A stretch of 64,000 bases of DNA from Lonepinella koalarum (GCF_042926695.1 NZ_CP170642.1:1116001-1180000), one strand, 5' to 3'; positions 24,581 to 33,243 are shown, counted from the first letter of the stretch. Program-made: numbers and translations. Notes: generated by a model not told the origin, from the sequence alone.

Positions 24581-25033
24581 TTACCGCACTTTTTCAATCC
24601 ATTTCCATTGAATAATTTTATGCTTTTTCACTACGATTTTTTCAATAAGCCCTTTTTTCACTAATCTAATCAGTGCAGTACCGATATTTTTCGTATGATA
24701 TTCTGATATAGCTGTATTAGGCTGCTTATCTGCAATTAAAACAGCTTCGGTTAATTCTAATACTCGCCAATAGCGTTCAGGTTCGGCTTTCATTACCTTT
24801 TGAATTAACTGCGTAATTTTACCGTTAAATTGTTTACGATAAACCCGATACTGAAAATGCTCGGTATCAAATTGTTGAATATCTTTGCTATCCACGTCCA
24901 TTACGTCTAAGGCTTGTTTTAGCCATTTTATACGGCGTTCAACCAGTTCAAGATGGGCTAATACTTGCTCTTTTTCTCGTTCAAATTGAGCGATTTTCTG
25001 TTTGATTTGGCTTTTATAAATCTCGTCTGCCAT
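24581..25033 (-). CDS. Accessory protein coupled to the IS1595-type transposase
   Basis: ATG 25033 overlaps the transposase stop (TAATG), so translation is coupled. 150 residues: coiled coil (IKQKIAQFEREKEQVLAHLE, LVERRIKWLKQALDV), then a winged-helix-like region (ITQLIQKVMKAEPERYWRVL, then IGTALIRLVKKGLIEKIVVK). An uptake signal overlaps its 3' end. It may be a passenger or regulatory subunit of the transposase. Confidence 0.6.
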   Translation of the reverse strand: MADEIYKSQIKQKIAQFEREKEQVLAHLELVERRIKWLKQALDVMDVDSKDIQQFDTEHFQYRVYRKQFNGKITQLIQKVMKAEPERYWRVLELTEAVLIADKQPNTAISEYHTKNIGTALIRLVKKGLIEKIVVKKHKIIQWKWIEKVR

Positions 25034-26067
25034 TAAATAATTACCCTTTCTATTTGTCTGTGATGACCTTGCCAATAACCTTTCCACGCATTTTCTGATG
25101 AAGTGGCAAGGCATTTAGTGGCAATATCCTTAAAAATCGTGAAATTATCTTGCTTGCGAGTATCTTCCCGATAAGCGATTTCATTGGCGTAATTATCAAG
25201 ATAAATGTTACTCATTTTATGCACTTGTCCGTGGTACATACGTTTGAAACGTGCAAAGTAACTTTCCGCAAGGTTATTGGTAATGCCATCATCACTGCGA
25301 TACTCTTTTTGATGATTGACACGGTGCAAATCATAACGAGCCATCAGTTCGTCATAAGCACTGTTTTCATCTGCGTGAATACGGCTATTTGGTTCAATGT
25401 AGGTTTCAGCTAGTTTGTTCACAATGTCGGTATTTTCTGACAAAATCGGAAAAGTCAGGGTTTTCTTTGCGCCGACTAAGTGCGGATTAGATAAGGTTTC
25501 TTGTTTAGAATAACGCTCACGCATCACCAATATTGCACGTTTGTTAGGATTAGCATTTGTTTTTAAACGTCTATCTACTCGGTCGGTTTTCTTATTCTTA
25601 GGGCGTGGGGCGGAATGGACATAAGTACCGTCAATATGGATTTCGCCTGATAAAGGGAAAAGCTGTTTTTGAACTTGCAAGCTCTCACGGATTTTATGAG
25701 ATAAGGTAAAGGCGGTTTTGTACTGCACATTTAAATCACGAGAAAGCTGGCAAGCGGAAATGCCTTTTACGGCATTAACAAACAAAGCGATTGCCATTAA
25801 ATAGACTTGAATCGGTAATTTATGGTAGGCGAAAATCGTACCTGATGTAACGCTAAAGGTATGTCGGCAATGTTTGCAACGCCACTGCTTGCGACTGGAA
25901 ATAAAATAAGCCTGATGATTTACACCGCATTTCGGACAACAAACCATTTTCTCACTTCCCCAACGCAATGAGCAAAGCAAGCTAAACGCTTGTTCGTCCG
26001 ACAAGGTAACAACCTTGCGGAGTGAAAGCGTACGAGCTTTGACGGAGAGTAGGAAGTGTTGTGTCAT
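25033..26067 (-). CDS. IS1595-family (ISXO2-like) transposase
   Basis: 344 residues, intact. N-terminal zinc ribbon (MVCCPKCGVNHQAYF, then WRCKHCRHTFSVTSGTIF), helix-turn-helix (GISACQLSRDLNVQYKTAFT), and a DDE-type domain: GEIHIDGTYVHS (first Asp), NSRIHADENSAYDEL (second Asp), then a GITNNLAESYFARFKRMYHG motif carrying the last acidic residue. I see no clear terminal inverted repeats around it, and it is divergent from an XRE regulator with a shared operator, so it may be domesticated or a truncated element. Confidence 0.85.
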   Translation of the reverse strand: MTQHFLLSVKARTLSLRKVVTLSDEQAFSLLCSLRWGSEKMVCCPKCGVNHQAYFISSRKQWRCKHCRHTFSVTSGTIFAYHKLPIQVYLMAIALFVNAVKGISACQLSRDLNVQYKTAFTLSHKIRESLQVQKQLFPLSGEIHIDGTYVHSAPRPKNKKTDRVDRRLKTNANPNKRAILVMRERYSKQETLSNPHLVGAKKTLTFPILSENTDIVNKLAETYIEPNSRIHADENSAYDELMARYDLHRVNHQKEYRSDDGITNNLAESYFARFKRMYHGQVHKMSNIYLDNYANEIAYREDTRKQDNFTIFKDIATKCLATSSENAWKGYWQGHHRQIERVII

Positions 26068-26119
26068 TTTCTTTAATATCGTTTGTGTAGTTTGTCTGGT
26101 TGTTATACAATATTGAGTA

Positions 26120-26148
26120 TGTTTTGAGTGATAAATATACTCAAAAAC
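26120..26148. promoter_or_regulatory. 10-bp dyad operator between transposase and XRE gene
   Basis: TGTTTTGAGT (26120-26129), nine bases, ACTCAAAACA (26139-26148): a perfect inverted repeat in the divergent promoter region. Likely the binding site of the XRE protein encoded at 26176. Confidence 0.7.
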
Positions 26149-26175
26149 AACATAAAAGTCAATAGGAATACATAA

Positions 26176-26505
26176 ATGAGTATAGTAGATAGACTAAAAT
26201 CGGTAATGGAAAATCAAGGGTTAAGCATCAAAAACCTTGCGAATCAATTAGATATACCTTATCGCACGCTGCAAAATTATTTATTGAATGAACGCACACC
26301 AAGCATTGATGTGTTAGTGAAAGTGAGCCAACAATTAAATGTAGATTTAAATTGGTTGGTTTTGGGGCAAGAAAATGAAAATTCGCCCACAAATAAAGAC
26401 ACTTTGACGAAAGAAGAATTAGATCTAATTACCCACTATCGTTCAATGGATAAAAATATACAAAATGCGTTTTTGATGTTATTTGAAAAAACATCAAAAA
26501 ATTAA
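26176..26505 (+). CDS. XRE-family helix-turn-helix regulator
   Basis: 109 residues. The N-terminal helix-turn-helix is NQGLSIKNLANQLDIPYRTL followed by QNYLLNERTPSIDVL; the C-terminal part is helical (LTKEELDLITHYRSMDKNIQ). Divergent from the IS1595-type transposase over a perfect dyad, so an autoregulator and repressor of that operon is the simplest reading. Confidence 0.75.
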   Translation: MSIVDRLKSVMENQGLSIKNLANQLDIPYRTLQNYLLNERTPSIDVLVKVSQQLNVDLNWLVLGQENENSPTNKDTLTKEELDLITHYRSMDKNIQNAFLMLFEKTSKN

Positions 26506-26580
26506 ATTTATTACTTGACACTTTAATTAGACACCCTAATTTAGGATGTCTTTATTCAAAAATGAGCATTTATTACTTGA

Positions 26581-26826
26581 TTACCATTGATAACCAACGG
26601 AAGCTGAATAACTTACATCTTTTTTGCCTGACATATTTGAGCCGACACCGAGTTTAATACCCACCTTGCCATTATCTGAAAGGCGAGAATAACCTACGGC
26701 AAGGGCAGCATAGTCACGATAACCGCCAACGCCAGCTGTGACTAATGAACGCTCTGAACCTGTGGCTTGCATTAAACCACTTAACGCATTGGCGGAAGCA
26801 AGTCCACGTCCTAAGCGTGGCATAAT
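26581..26826 (-). pseudogene. Trimeric autotransporter adhesin, C-terminal YadA anchor only
   Basis: About 80 residues: LGRGLASANALSGLMQATGS, then AGVGGYRDYAALAVGYSRLS, then an IKLGVGSNM segment and YSASVGYQW. This is the YadA-type outer-membrane anchor with its four strands and terminal Trp. The passenger and stalk are missing; the frame meets an IS end (26828). The adhesin was therefore cut off by insertion and deletion. Confidence 0.8.
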
Positions 26827-26827
26827 A

Positions 26828-26844
26828 GACAAAATGGTTGCTAA
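26828..26844. repeat. Solo copy of an IS256-variant end
   Basis: GACAAAATGGTTGCTAA, the same as the IS end at 26867 and in the same orientation, 38 bp before it. A leftover of an earlier insertion into the adhesin gene. Confidence 0.7.
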
Positions 26845-26880
26845 TTTCTGATCAATTATGCCTATTGGACAAAATGGTTG

Positions 26881-27303
26881 CTATTTAGTATTTTCTTTCA
26901 CTGAATAGCAACTTTTCTTATTCAAAAAATCCTGTATAAACAAGATCTTATTCTTTGTTTTTAGACCGCTGTGTACTGCTAATTTCTTCTTTAATTCTTT
27001 AAATAATCCTTCAAGCCGATTTGTTGTTTTTTCGATCTTTAATTCGGGATATTTTTCAAAAGTAAATAAGACATTTTCATGCCGTTTTAAACTGAAATAG
27101 GCACTTCTAAGTTGTTTGTGTTTGAATGGCTTTCTACCGTTTTGTTCCGCTTTTTCTGAACGCTCTAACAGGTAGTTTTTGTGTTTCTGATACCATTCAT
27201 TTAGATGACGATAAAACGTATTTTTAGTGCTATTTTTAAGTGTTTTAACCAGATCTTTTAACTCTTTTCCAGCTTCAGATTTTGGGTTTCTTGTGAGCTT
27301 TCG
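26881..27303 (-). pseudogene. IS256-variant transposase, C-terminal part
   Basis: Residues from TRKLTRNPKSEAGKELKDL to the stop at 26881, with RLEGLFKELKKKLAVHSGL near the end, which holds the last acidic residue of the DDE set. The upstream part is at 63220-63770. The codon at the break (ATACGAAAG) is duplicated in part by the phage insertion (TTTCG on the plus strand). Confidence 0.8.
27299..27303. repeat. Left copy of the 5-bp Mu target duplication
   Basis: TTTCG immediately before the phage end TGTACCC; repeated at 63215-63219. Confidence 0.9.
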
Positions 27304-27312
27304 TGTACCCAA

Positions 27313-27498
27313 CCACTTAAAATGAGAAAACATAAAATCAGGAATTAAATCAAATTTAGCGGAATTAAATTGAACACTAAACCATATAAACAGGGGCTTG
27401 GCGTAATGTTAAGCCTTTTTTATGGGTGAAATTTAGGTGAATGGGAAAAGTGGTAATAAATTCTTAAAAAGGCAAATTTAACCGCTTAAAGTGAGAAA
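27313..27498. repeat. Left-end MuA binding sites
   Basis: CCACTTAAAATGAGAAA at 27313-27329 and CCGCTTAAAGTGAGAAA at 27482-27498 match the three right-end sites. Spacing of about 170 bp between outer and inner site is like attL of Mu. Confidence 0.75.
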
Positions 27499-27553
27499 TT
27501 ACTAAGGGGATTTAAAAGCGTTTAAATTGGTTTTAAATCCCTTTTTATTGAGT

Positions 27554-28222
27554 TTAAAAATCTCGGTAGCCACGGACGACTTGTCCGATGATGTTGAGTT
27601 GGTTGGCATCGTCTTCAGTTAGCACGATTGGGCTGTAAAAATCGTTATCGCTGATCAGTTCTATGCTGTCAAAATTGATTTTTACACGTTTAACCCACAT
27701 TGTTCCCATGTGGTTTAAGACGAATATTTTACCTTCAGTTAAAGTTTGTTTTGAACGGTCCACGATGATTTCTTCGTTATCACTTAGCGTGGGTTCCATA
27801 CTGTCGCCATGAACCTTAAACATTACGCAATTATTAGGATTTAAGCGGTTCCTGATTAGCCACGCACGTTCAACTTTAACCCAGTCTTGTTGATAAATTT
27901 CTTCATTTTCGCAACCAAAGCCTGCGGAAACATCAATTTCCCGAAAGTCCACAATATCGCAATAATCTTCATCATCCGTCTGTAAATTTAATGCTTTTCC
28001 AGAATAAGTTGGAGATTGGATTATGTCTGGGGTAAAGCCCAGTGCTTGTTGCACACTTGGGGGGAAAGATGTGTAATGGTATTCATAAACACGCCCTTTT
28101 ACATTCTCTTTTCTCTTTCTTTCCCAGTTTTCCAATTTTGCTTTTTTGGTTATACCTTGAACAGTTGCAGGTAGCCCAGCAATTCCTAAAAGATCTTTTA
28201 ATTCATACCAGTCTTGGATCAT
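27554..28222 (-). CDS. c: Mu c-type repressor with S24 peptidase domain
   Basis: 222 residues, leftward and divergent from ner as in Mu. Residues 1-60 are a Mu-type DNA-binding domain (WYELKDLLGIAGLPATVQGI, TKKAKLENWERKRKE) nearly the same as the start of transposase A. The C-terminal half is a LexA-like autopeptidase: a SAGFG segment at the presumed cleavage site, VHGDSMEPTL with the Ser, and GKIFVLNHMGTMWVKRV with the Lys. This fusion implies SOS-inducible repression, unlike classical Mu c. Confidence 0.85.
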   Translation of the reverse strand: MIQDWYELKDLLGIAGLPATVQGITKKAKLENWERKRKENVKGRVYEYHYTSFPPSVQQALGFTPDIIQSPTYSGKALNLQTDDEDYCDIVDFREIDVSAGFGCENEEIYQQDWVKVERAWLIRNRLNPNNCVMFKVHGDSMEPTLSDNEEIIVDRSKQTLTEGKIFVLNHMGTMWVKRVKINFDSIELISDNDFYSPIVLTEDDANQLNIIGQVVRGYRDF

Positions 28223-28456
28223 TTCAAAACCCCTAGATTTAATCCCTAAATTAAAATTAGTTTAAATCAGTAACTAATTGATATATAACAATATAATTTA
28301 AAATGGTAAAAAATATTGAAATTTTGTTTTAATCTCTTGTTGACTTTTGTTTTAAACTTGATTTAAACTTAGGATTAAACCAAGGGTGTAAGTCAAAAAG
28401 GTTACACCGTAAGTGTAACCCAAAAAGATTTTATTTTAAATAAAAGGATAGCTTAT
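28223..28456. promoter_or_regulatory. Repressor/early operator region
   Basis: Repeats of GTTTTAA(A/T)CT-like sequence (near 28330-28380: GTTTTAATCT, GTTTTAAACT, GATTTAAACT, GGATTAAACC) probably are operators bound by both repressor and transposase. A perfect dyad GGTTACAC-CGTAA-GTGTAACC at 28400-28420 just before ner is a candidate Ner site. TTGACT at about 28341 may be the -35 of the early promoter. Confidence 0.65.
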
Positions 28457-28690
28457 ATGAAAAAAGATTGGAGTCGAAAGCGAATTGTTTACGAGTTACA
28501 CGAGAGAAATATCACTTTAGGTTCTCTCTCTGTACAAGCAGGATTAGCACCGTCAACACTTAAAAACGCATTAAGAGCCAGTTATCCAAAAGGCGAACGA
28601 ATTATTGCGGAAGCTATCGGAGTTAAACCAGAAGTCATCTGGGCTGGTCGTTATGCCGAAAGGGGAAAACAATATGTGGGTAGAGCTTAA
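28457..28690 (+). CDS. ner: Ner-like DNA-binding regulator
   Basis: 77 residues: KKDWSRKRIVYELHERNITL, GSLSVQAGLAPSTLKNALRA, then YPKGERIIAEAIGVKPEVIW, the Ner/Nlp pattern. In Mu it represses early and repressor promoters after infection. Its end overlaps the transposase start by 17 bases. Confidence 0.9.
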   Translation: MKKDWSRKRIVYELHERNITLGSLSVQAGLAPSTLKNALRASYPKGERIIAEAIGVKPEVIWAGRYAERGKQYVGRA

Positions 28691-30638
28691 AGATATTTTG
28701 GGGGTTGGTGGGCTACCTGCAACTGTTCAAGGTATAACCAAAAAAGCAAAATTAGAAAATTGGGAACGTCGTAGAAAAATAGGTGTAAAAGGTAAAGCCT
28801 ACGAATACGCCCTATCCTCCCTCCCCCAATCCGTACAAGCGGAACTGCTATTAAAGCAACGGGTGGAAACGGTGGGAAACGAACCAAAATCGCTAAATTA
28901 TCTGCCAGAAGTGATTTGGGCTCCGTTCGACAATGCCACAGAAAAACAACGTAGTGAGGCTCAGAGTAAGCTCACTCCCTTATATAAATTAGCTGATTTA
29001 ACCGAGCATGGCATTAAATTTACTGATGCCTTGATCATGGTGGCAAATGAATACGGTTTTGCCAAAGGGTCTTTAAAAAGATGGTTTTACAAAGTGCGGT
29101 CATTTTCTCGCTCAGATTGGCTCCCTTTGTTGCTTGATAAACATAGTGGCAAACGTCCTAACAAAGAAGCTGATTTTAGCGAAGAAGCGTGGGACGCATT
29201 TAAAACCGATTATTTCCGCAAGGAACGCCCCCAATTTGGCGGTTGTTATGAACGGTTAAAACGAGCAGCGAAAGAAAAAGGTTGGATCGTCCCTTCGGCG
29301 AGCAGCATTAAACGCAAAATTGCCCGTGAAATCCCTAAAATCCAACAAGTGTATTTACGGGAAGGGGAAGATGCGGTGAGTAAATTTTTCCCAGCGATGC
29401 AACGCACGGTGGCAGAGCTTGAAGCGTTGGAATGGATCAACGGTGACGGCTATCAACACAACGTGTTTGTGCGGTGGCATAACGGCGAAATTGTCCGCCC
29501 TAAAACATGGCTTTGGCAAGATATTCGCACCCGTAAAATCTTAGCTTATCGGGTGGATTTAAGCGAAAACTCCGACAGTATCCGTTTAAGTTTAATGGAT
29601 TTAATTTGGAAATATGGTATCCCGAAAAAGCTCACCATAGACAACACTAGAGCCGCTGCTAACAAATGGATGACAGGGGGCGTGAAAAACCGTTATCGCT
29701 TTAAAGTGAAAGAAGATGATGTGAAAGGGATTATCCCGTTACTTGGCATTGATTTGCACTGGACATCGGTGCAATTTGGCAAAGGACGGGGACAAGCCAA
29801 GCCCATTGAACGTGCCTTTTCGCATGGTGGTTTAGGTGAACTTGTCGATAAACACCCAAGTCTTGCAGGCTTTTACACAGGTTCAGGGGTTGCTGACCAA
29901 CCTGACAACTATAACGGTGGTAAAAAAGGGGTGGATTACGGCACGTTTATTATGGCACTAGAAGACGGCATCCGCACCTTTAATGAACGAGAAAAACGAG
30001 AAACGGAAATCTGCCAAGGTGTGTACAGTTTTTCCCAAGTATTTGAACGGGATTACGCAAAAGCCCATATTCACAAGGCAAGTAGCGAACAAATGCGATT
30101 TCTAATGCTAATGAGCGAAGCCACCAGATTGAAAAAAGACGGCACCTTTGAGTTGGACTGTGGCGGAAAGGTAAATAACTGTAAGAACCGTTATTTAGCC
30201 ACCGATTTAATCGGTACACCGCACAAAAAAGTAGTGGTGAAATTTGACCCTGCGGATTTACACAACAAAGTGTGGGTGTATAGCTTAGACGGCATTTTCT
30301 TAAGCGAAGCTATTTGTGATAAAGCTCTTGCCTTTGGCGATAAAGCGGCAGGACGTGAACATAACAAGGCTCGCCGTCAATTTGTGAAAGCCCAAAAACA
30401 AATGGCAAAAGCTCAAATCAAGATGACCACGCAAGAAGTGGCACGTTTTCAACCTGAATTTGAAGAAGAGGAACCGATTGAGCCGAAAATTATTGAGCTG
30501 TTTCAACAACAGGGCAACGCCGTACGCAAAGTGGAAGTCGGCTTGTTAGAAGATGAAGACACTAACGATTACGAACAAGCCCAATTTCAAGGCTTACGAG
30601 AATTTGCCAAAGAAAAAGGGTTAAAAACCACGATTTAA
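28674..30638 (+). CDS. A: Mu transposase A
   Basis: 654 residues from ATG 28674 (MWVELKDILGVGGLPA), close to MuA length. Domain I: operator-binding start like that of the repressor, then end-binding helices (FAKGSLKRWFYKVRSF, then FKTDYFRKERPQFGGC). Domain II: DDE residues in EWINGDGYQHN (Asp), KLTIDNTRAAAN (Asp) and QAKPIERAFSH (Glu). The C-terminal helical region binds B. It carries an uptake signal near 29093. Intact. Confidence 0.95.
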   Translation: MWVELKDILGVGGLPATVQGITKKAKLENWERRRKIGVKGKAYEYALSSLPQSVQAELLLKQRVETVGNEPKSLNYLPEVIWAPFDNATEKQRSEAQSKLTPLYKLADLTEHGIKFTDALIMVANEYGFAKGSLKRWFYKVRSFSRSDWLPLLLDKHSGKRPNKEADFSEEAWDAFKTDYFRKERPQFGGCYERLKRAAKEKGWIVPSASSIKRKIAREIPKIQQVYLREGEDAVSKFFPAMQRTVAELEALEWINGDGYQHNVFVRWHNGEIVRPKTWLWQDIRTRKILAYRVDLSENSDSIRLSLMDLIWKYGIPKKLTIDNTRAAANKWMTGGVKNRYRFKVKEDDVKGIIPLLGIDLHWTSVQFGKGRGQAKPIERAFSHGGLGELVDKHPSLAGFYTGSGVADQPDNYNGGKKGVDYGTFIMALEDGIRTFNEREKRETEICQGVYSFSQVFERDYAKAHIHKASSEQMRFLMLMSEATRLKKDGTFELDCGGKVNNCKNRYLATDLIGTPHKKVVVKFDPADLHNKVWVYSLDGIFLSEAICDKALAFGDKAAGREHNKARRQFVKAQKQMAKAQIKMTTQEVARFQPEFEEEEPIEPKIIELFQQQGNAVRKVEVGLLEDEDTNDYEQAQFQGLREFAKEKGLKTTI

Positions 30639-30681
30639 ACCGAATTTTAATCACATTTAACTGAAATTTAAGGAGTACAAA

Positions 30682-30960
30682 ATGTTTAATCAAATCCAAC
30701 AAGCACGCCAATGCAGACAGATGAAAAAGGTGTCCCGATATAAAGCACGCCTTGAACAATATGAAGAAGCCTATGACTTTTTCAAAGCGGATTATTTACG
30801 CCAACAGGATGTGGCTATCGCTGAATGTTATCTTCGCCTTGTGAAAGTGGCAGAAAAGGAAGGCTGGCAAGTGCCAACCTTGCTGGAGGTGAAAGAGTGG
30901 GTTGAAAAGCCGTTGACACTTAAATCTTGCAAAATTGAACGGCGGAGATTTCAACAATAG
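30682..30960 (+). CDS. Small protein resembling one MuA end-binding subdomain
   Basis: 92 residues, ribosome site AAGGAG. The stretch YDFFKADYLRQQDVAIAECY, then LRLVKVAEKEGWQVPTLLEV parallels WDAFKTDYFRKERPQFGGCY, ERLKRAAKEKGWIVPSASSI of transposase A. It may be a duplicated DNA-binding piece that competes at phage ends. Its tail overlaps the opposing gene by about 40 bp. Confidence 0.6.
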   Translation: MFNQIQQARQCRQMKKVSRYKARLEQYEEAYDFFKADYLRQQDVAIAECYLRLVKVAEKEGWQVPTLLEVKEWVEKPLTLKSCKIERRRFQQ

Positions 30961-31354
30961 GCACTCGGTCAAAACGCAATAGAAAGGCAATGCGATCTTG
31001 ACAAGAAATAGGCAATAACAACTGGGTTTCATCGAGTTTTACTAAAGCCTTAGTGAGTTCATCTAGCTTGTAATGCAACACAGACAGGAACCCTGAAGAA
31101 AAACCAAAAAGATTTTGACTGTGATCAATGGTTTTAGGCACAAGCACCGCAGGTAATAGGTTAATCAGATCCACATAGCCTTTTCGAAAACTCGCCAAAC
31201 TAGGTTTGCTTTCCGTATTAGCAAAGGAAAGCGGAAATTCATCTTTTAAAATTTGAATTTCACTCAATAAGGTTTGCGTATTCATCAGGGCTAACGGTTT
31301 TCCTTTTAGTTCTGCGGTATCAAATAGGCTAAGTGTTGAAATTTTCATTGTCAT
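30920..31354 (-). CDS. Hypothetical protein, reversed within the early operon
   Basis: About 144 residues (ATG 31354; a second ATG at 31348 is possible). Reads MTMKISTLSLFDTAELKGKP, then VPKTIDHSQNLFGFSSGFLS, then LDELTKALVKLDETQLLLP. No motif I can name. Opposite in direction to A and B and convergent with the small protein, like a moron expressed from its own promoter in the lysogen. Confidence 0.5.
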   Translation of the reverse strand: MTMKISTLSLFDTAELKGKPLALMNTQTLLSEIQILKDEFPLSFANTESKPSLASFRKGYVDLINLLPAVLVPKTIDHSQNLFGFSSGFLSVLHYKLDELTKALVKLDETQLLLPISCQDRIAFLLRFDRVPIVEISAVQFCKI

Positions 31355-31381
31355 TATTCCATAAATTAAAGGGCTTTTATT

Positions 31382-32299
31382 ATGACACTAAACACCCAAA
31401 TCAAACAACTTTTAACCACAGGGCAGATCACCCAAACAGATCTCGCTCAACAGGCAGGGATTTCCACTTCCGCATTGAGTACCTATCTCAAAGGCACTTA
31501 CAAAGGCAATGTGGAAAACGTGGAAAAATCCCTAGCCTTATGGCTAGAAACCCAAACCAAAAAGCAACAAGTGTTTGTGGAAGCACCGCAGTTTATTGAA
31601 ACCCAGACCGCCAAAAACGTGTTTTACACGCTGGATATGGCACGCTTAATGCAAACTTCTATCACAGTTTACGGGGCAAGTGGTGTGGGAAAAACCAAGG
31701 CGTGCAGAGAATACACCCAACGCAATAACAACGTATGGATGGTGACTTCTAGCCCAAGCCGTTCCAGTTTAGGGGCGATTTTATACGACATCGCTTTAAC
31801 CCTAGGGGTGAATAATCCGCCCCGTCGCAAAGACAATTTAAGCCGTTTAGTGATTAACAAACTGGAAGGCACCCAAGGCTTAGTGATTATTGATGAAAGC
31901 GACCATTTGACCTATGAAGCACTGGAAGAAATCCGCTTTATTCAAGAGAAAGCCGAAGTGGGTTTTGCCTTTATTGGCAACATTGAAGTGTATACCAAAA
32001 TCCAAGGGGGCGTGAATCAAGCCAGCAAATACGCCCGAGTGTGGTCAAGAATTGGCAAACACTACGAAATCAAAGCCAGTCGCAAAGATGACATCAAAGC
32101 GATTGTGGCGGCGTGGGGGCTGGATACTACCGACAAAGACTTAATGAAAGTCGCTTGTGAGATTGGCGGTAAAGCAGGGAGCCTTAGGATTTTAACCCAA
32201 TATTTACGCCTTGCTGGCATCACTGCCAAAGGACAAGGCACAGCGATTACCCTTGAGCTAATTTTGCAAGCTCAAGCCCAAATGAAAGGAGCCAACTAA
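31382..32299 (+). CDS. B: Mu B ATPase (transposition target protein)
   Basis: 305 residues. N-terminal helix-turn-helix (ITQTDLAQQAGISTSALSTY), then an AAA+ ATPase: Walker A TVYGASGVGKTKACREY, Walker B GLVIIDESDHL, sensor region EVGFAFIGNIEVYTK. MuB binds target DNA and brings it to the transpososome. Its stop overlaps the next ATG. Confidence 0.95.
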   Translation: MTLNTQIKQLLTTGQITQTDLAQQAGISTSALSTYLKGTYKGNVENVEKSLALWLETQTKKQQVFVEAPQFIETQTAKNVFYTLDMARLMQTSITVYGASGVGKTKACREYTQRNNNVWMVTSSPSRSSLGAILYDIALTLGVNNPPRRKDNLSRLVINKLEGTQGLVIIDESDHLTYEALEEIRFIQEKAEVGFAFIGNIEVYTKIQGGVNQASKYARVWSRIGKHYEIKASRKDDIKAIVAAWGLDTTDKDLMKVACEIGGKAGSLRILTQYLRLAGITAKGQGTAITLELILQAQAQMKGAN

Positions 32300-32610
32300 T
32301 GGACAGCAAAGAACAAAAACTCGCCCACAAAGTGGTGGGCGGACGCAATGATTTAACCCTTAAATATCTCAATCAAGTACAAAAATGTATTGAACATTTA
32401 GACCGTATCGGGCTACACGTGATCAACGTGGAATTTTGCAAAATCAAGCCAACGGTACGAGTACAAGCCCCTTATTTAGACCAAGAACAACGCCTTGTCA
32501 ACGACTACCGAGCCATCCGCTTTATGAATGGCAACGACAGCGGACGCTTTCAAGAATATCAAATGATGGTCGAAGGCATTCGAGTCGTCTGGCGTGCGTA
32601 TTTACATTAA
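32299..32610 (+). CDS. 103-residue hypothetical Mu-early protein
   Basis: Starts in a TAATG overlap with B. Basic, alpha/beta looking (LKYLNQVQKCIEHLDRIGLH, then VINVEFCKIKPTVRVQAPYL). Conserved position between B and gam in Pasteurellaceae Mu-like phages; function unknown. Confidence 0.55.
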   Translation: MDSKEQKLAHKVVGGRNDLTLKYLNQVQKCIEHLDRIGLHVINVEFCKIKPTVRVQAPYLDQEQRLVNDYRAIRFMNGNDSGRFQEYQMMVEGIRVVWRAYLH

Positions 32611-32636
32611 TTTTATTAACCACAGGAGAAAAAACA

Positions 32637-33158
32637 ATGGCGAAAGCAACCAACCGAATCAAAGCCCCGACCCAAGCCTTGCGAGTGCAATCTCGTGACG
32701 AAGTGGAAGTGGCGATAAAACAGCTAGGCGACAAGCAGCGAGAGCTACAGCGCCTTGTCACCTATCAGAATGATGAAATCACGGCAATTACAGCAAGTTA
32801 TGCTGAACCGTTGCAAGTGTTAAAAAATGAAATTAGCCACCAACAACAAGCTATTCAAGCATGGTGTGAAAGCCACCGTGATGAATTAACCCAAAACGGC
32901 AAACAAAAAACCGGCTACTTCAACACCGGCGAAGTGCAATGGCGAACCAATCCACCAAGCGTTCGCATTACCAAAGCGGATCAGGTGATTGAAAACTTGA
33001 AAACGCTGGGGATGTTGGAATTTATCCGCACCAAGGAAGAAATCAACAAGGATGCGATTTTGTTAGATCCAGAGAAAGCCAGAACGGTGAATGGCATTGC
33101 CATTAAATCGGGCGTGGGAGAGTTTGTGATCAAGCCGTTTGAGCAAGATGTGAAGTAA
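32637..33158 (+). CDS. gam: Host-nuclease inhibitor Gam
   Basis: 173 residues from ATG 32637 after AGGAG. A long coiled coil (EVEVAIKQLGDKQRELQRLV, then LQVLKNEISHQQQAIQAWCE) and C-terminal GYFNTGEVQWRTNPPSVRI match Mu Gam, a Ku-like protein that binds DNA ends and blocks exonucleases. Confidence 0.9.
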   Translation: MAKATNRIKAPTQALRVQSRDEVEVAIKQLGDKQRELQRLVTYQNDEITAITASYAEPLQVLKNEISHQQQAIQAWCESHRDELTQNGKQKTGYFNTGEVQWRTNPPSVRITKADQVIENLKTLGMLEFIRTKEEINKDAILLDPEKARTVNGIAIKSGVGEFVIKPFEQDVK

Positions 33159-33168
33159 GGGGGAGCGA

Positions 33169-33243
33169 ATGTTATCCGAACTGTATCCCTACGCTTATTT
33201 GGCCTTTATGGCGTTTATTTTTTGGTGTTTCGTGAAATATTAA
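33169..33243 (+). CDS. 24-residue membrane peptide
   Basis: MLSELYPYAYLAFMAFIFWC plus FVKY, behind GGGGGAG, 10 bases after gam. One membrane span. Function unknown. Confidence 0.5.
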   Translation: MLSELYPYAYLAFMAFIFWCFVKY

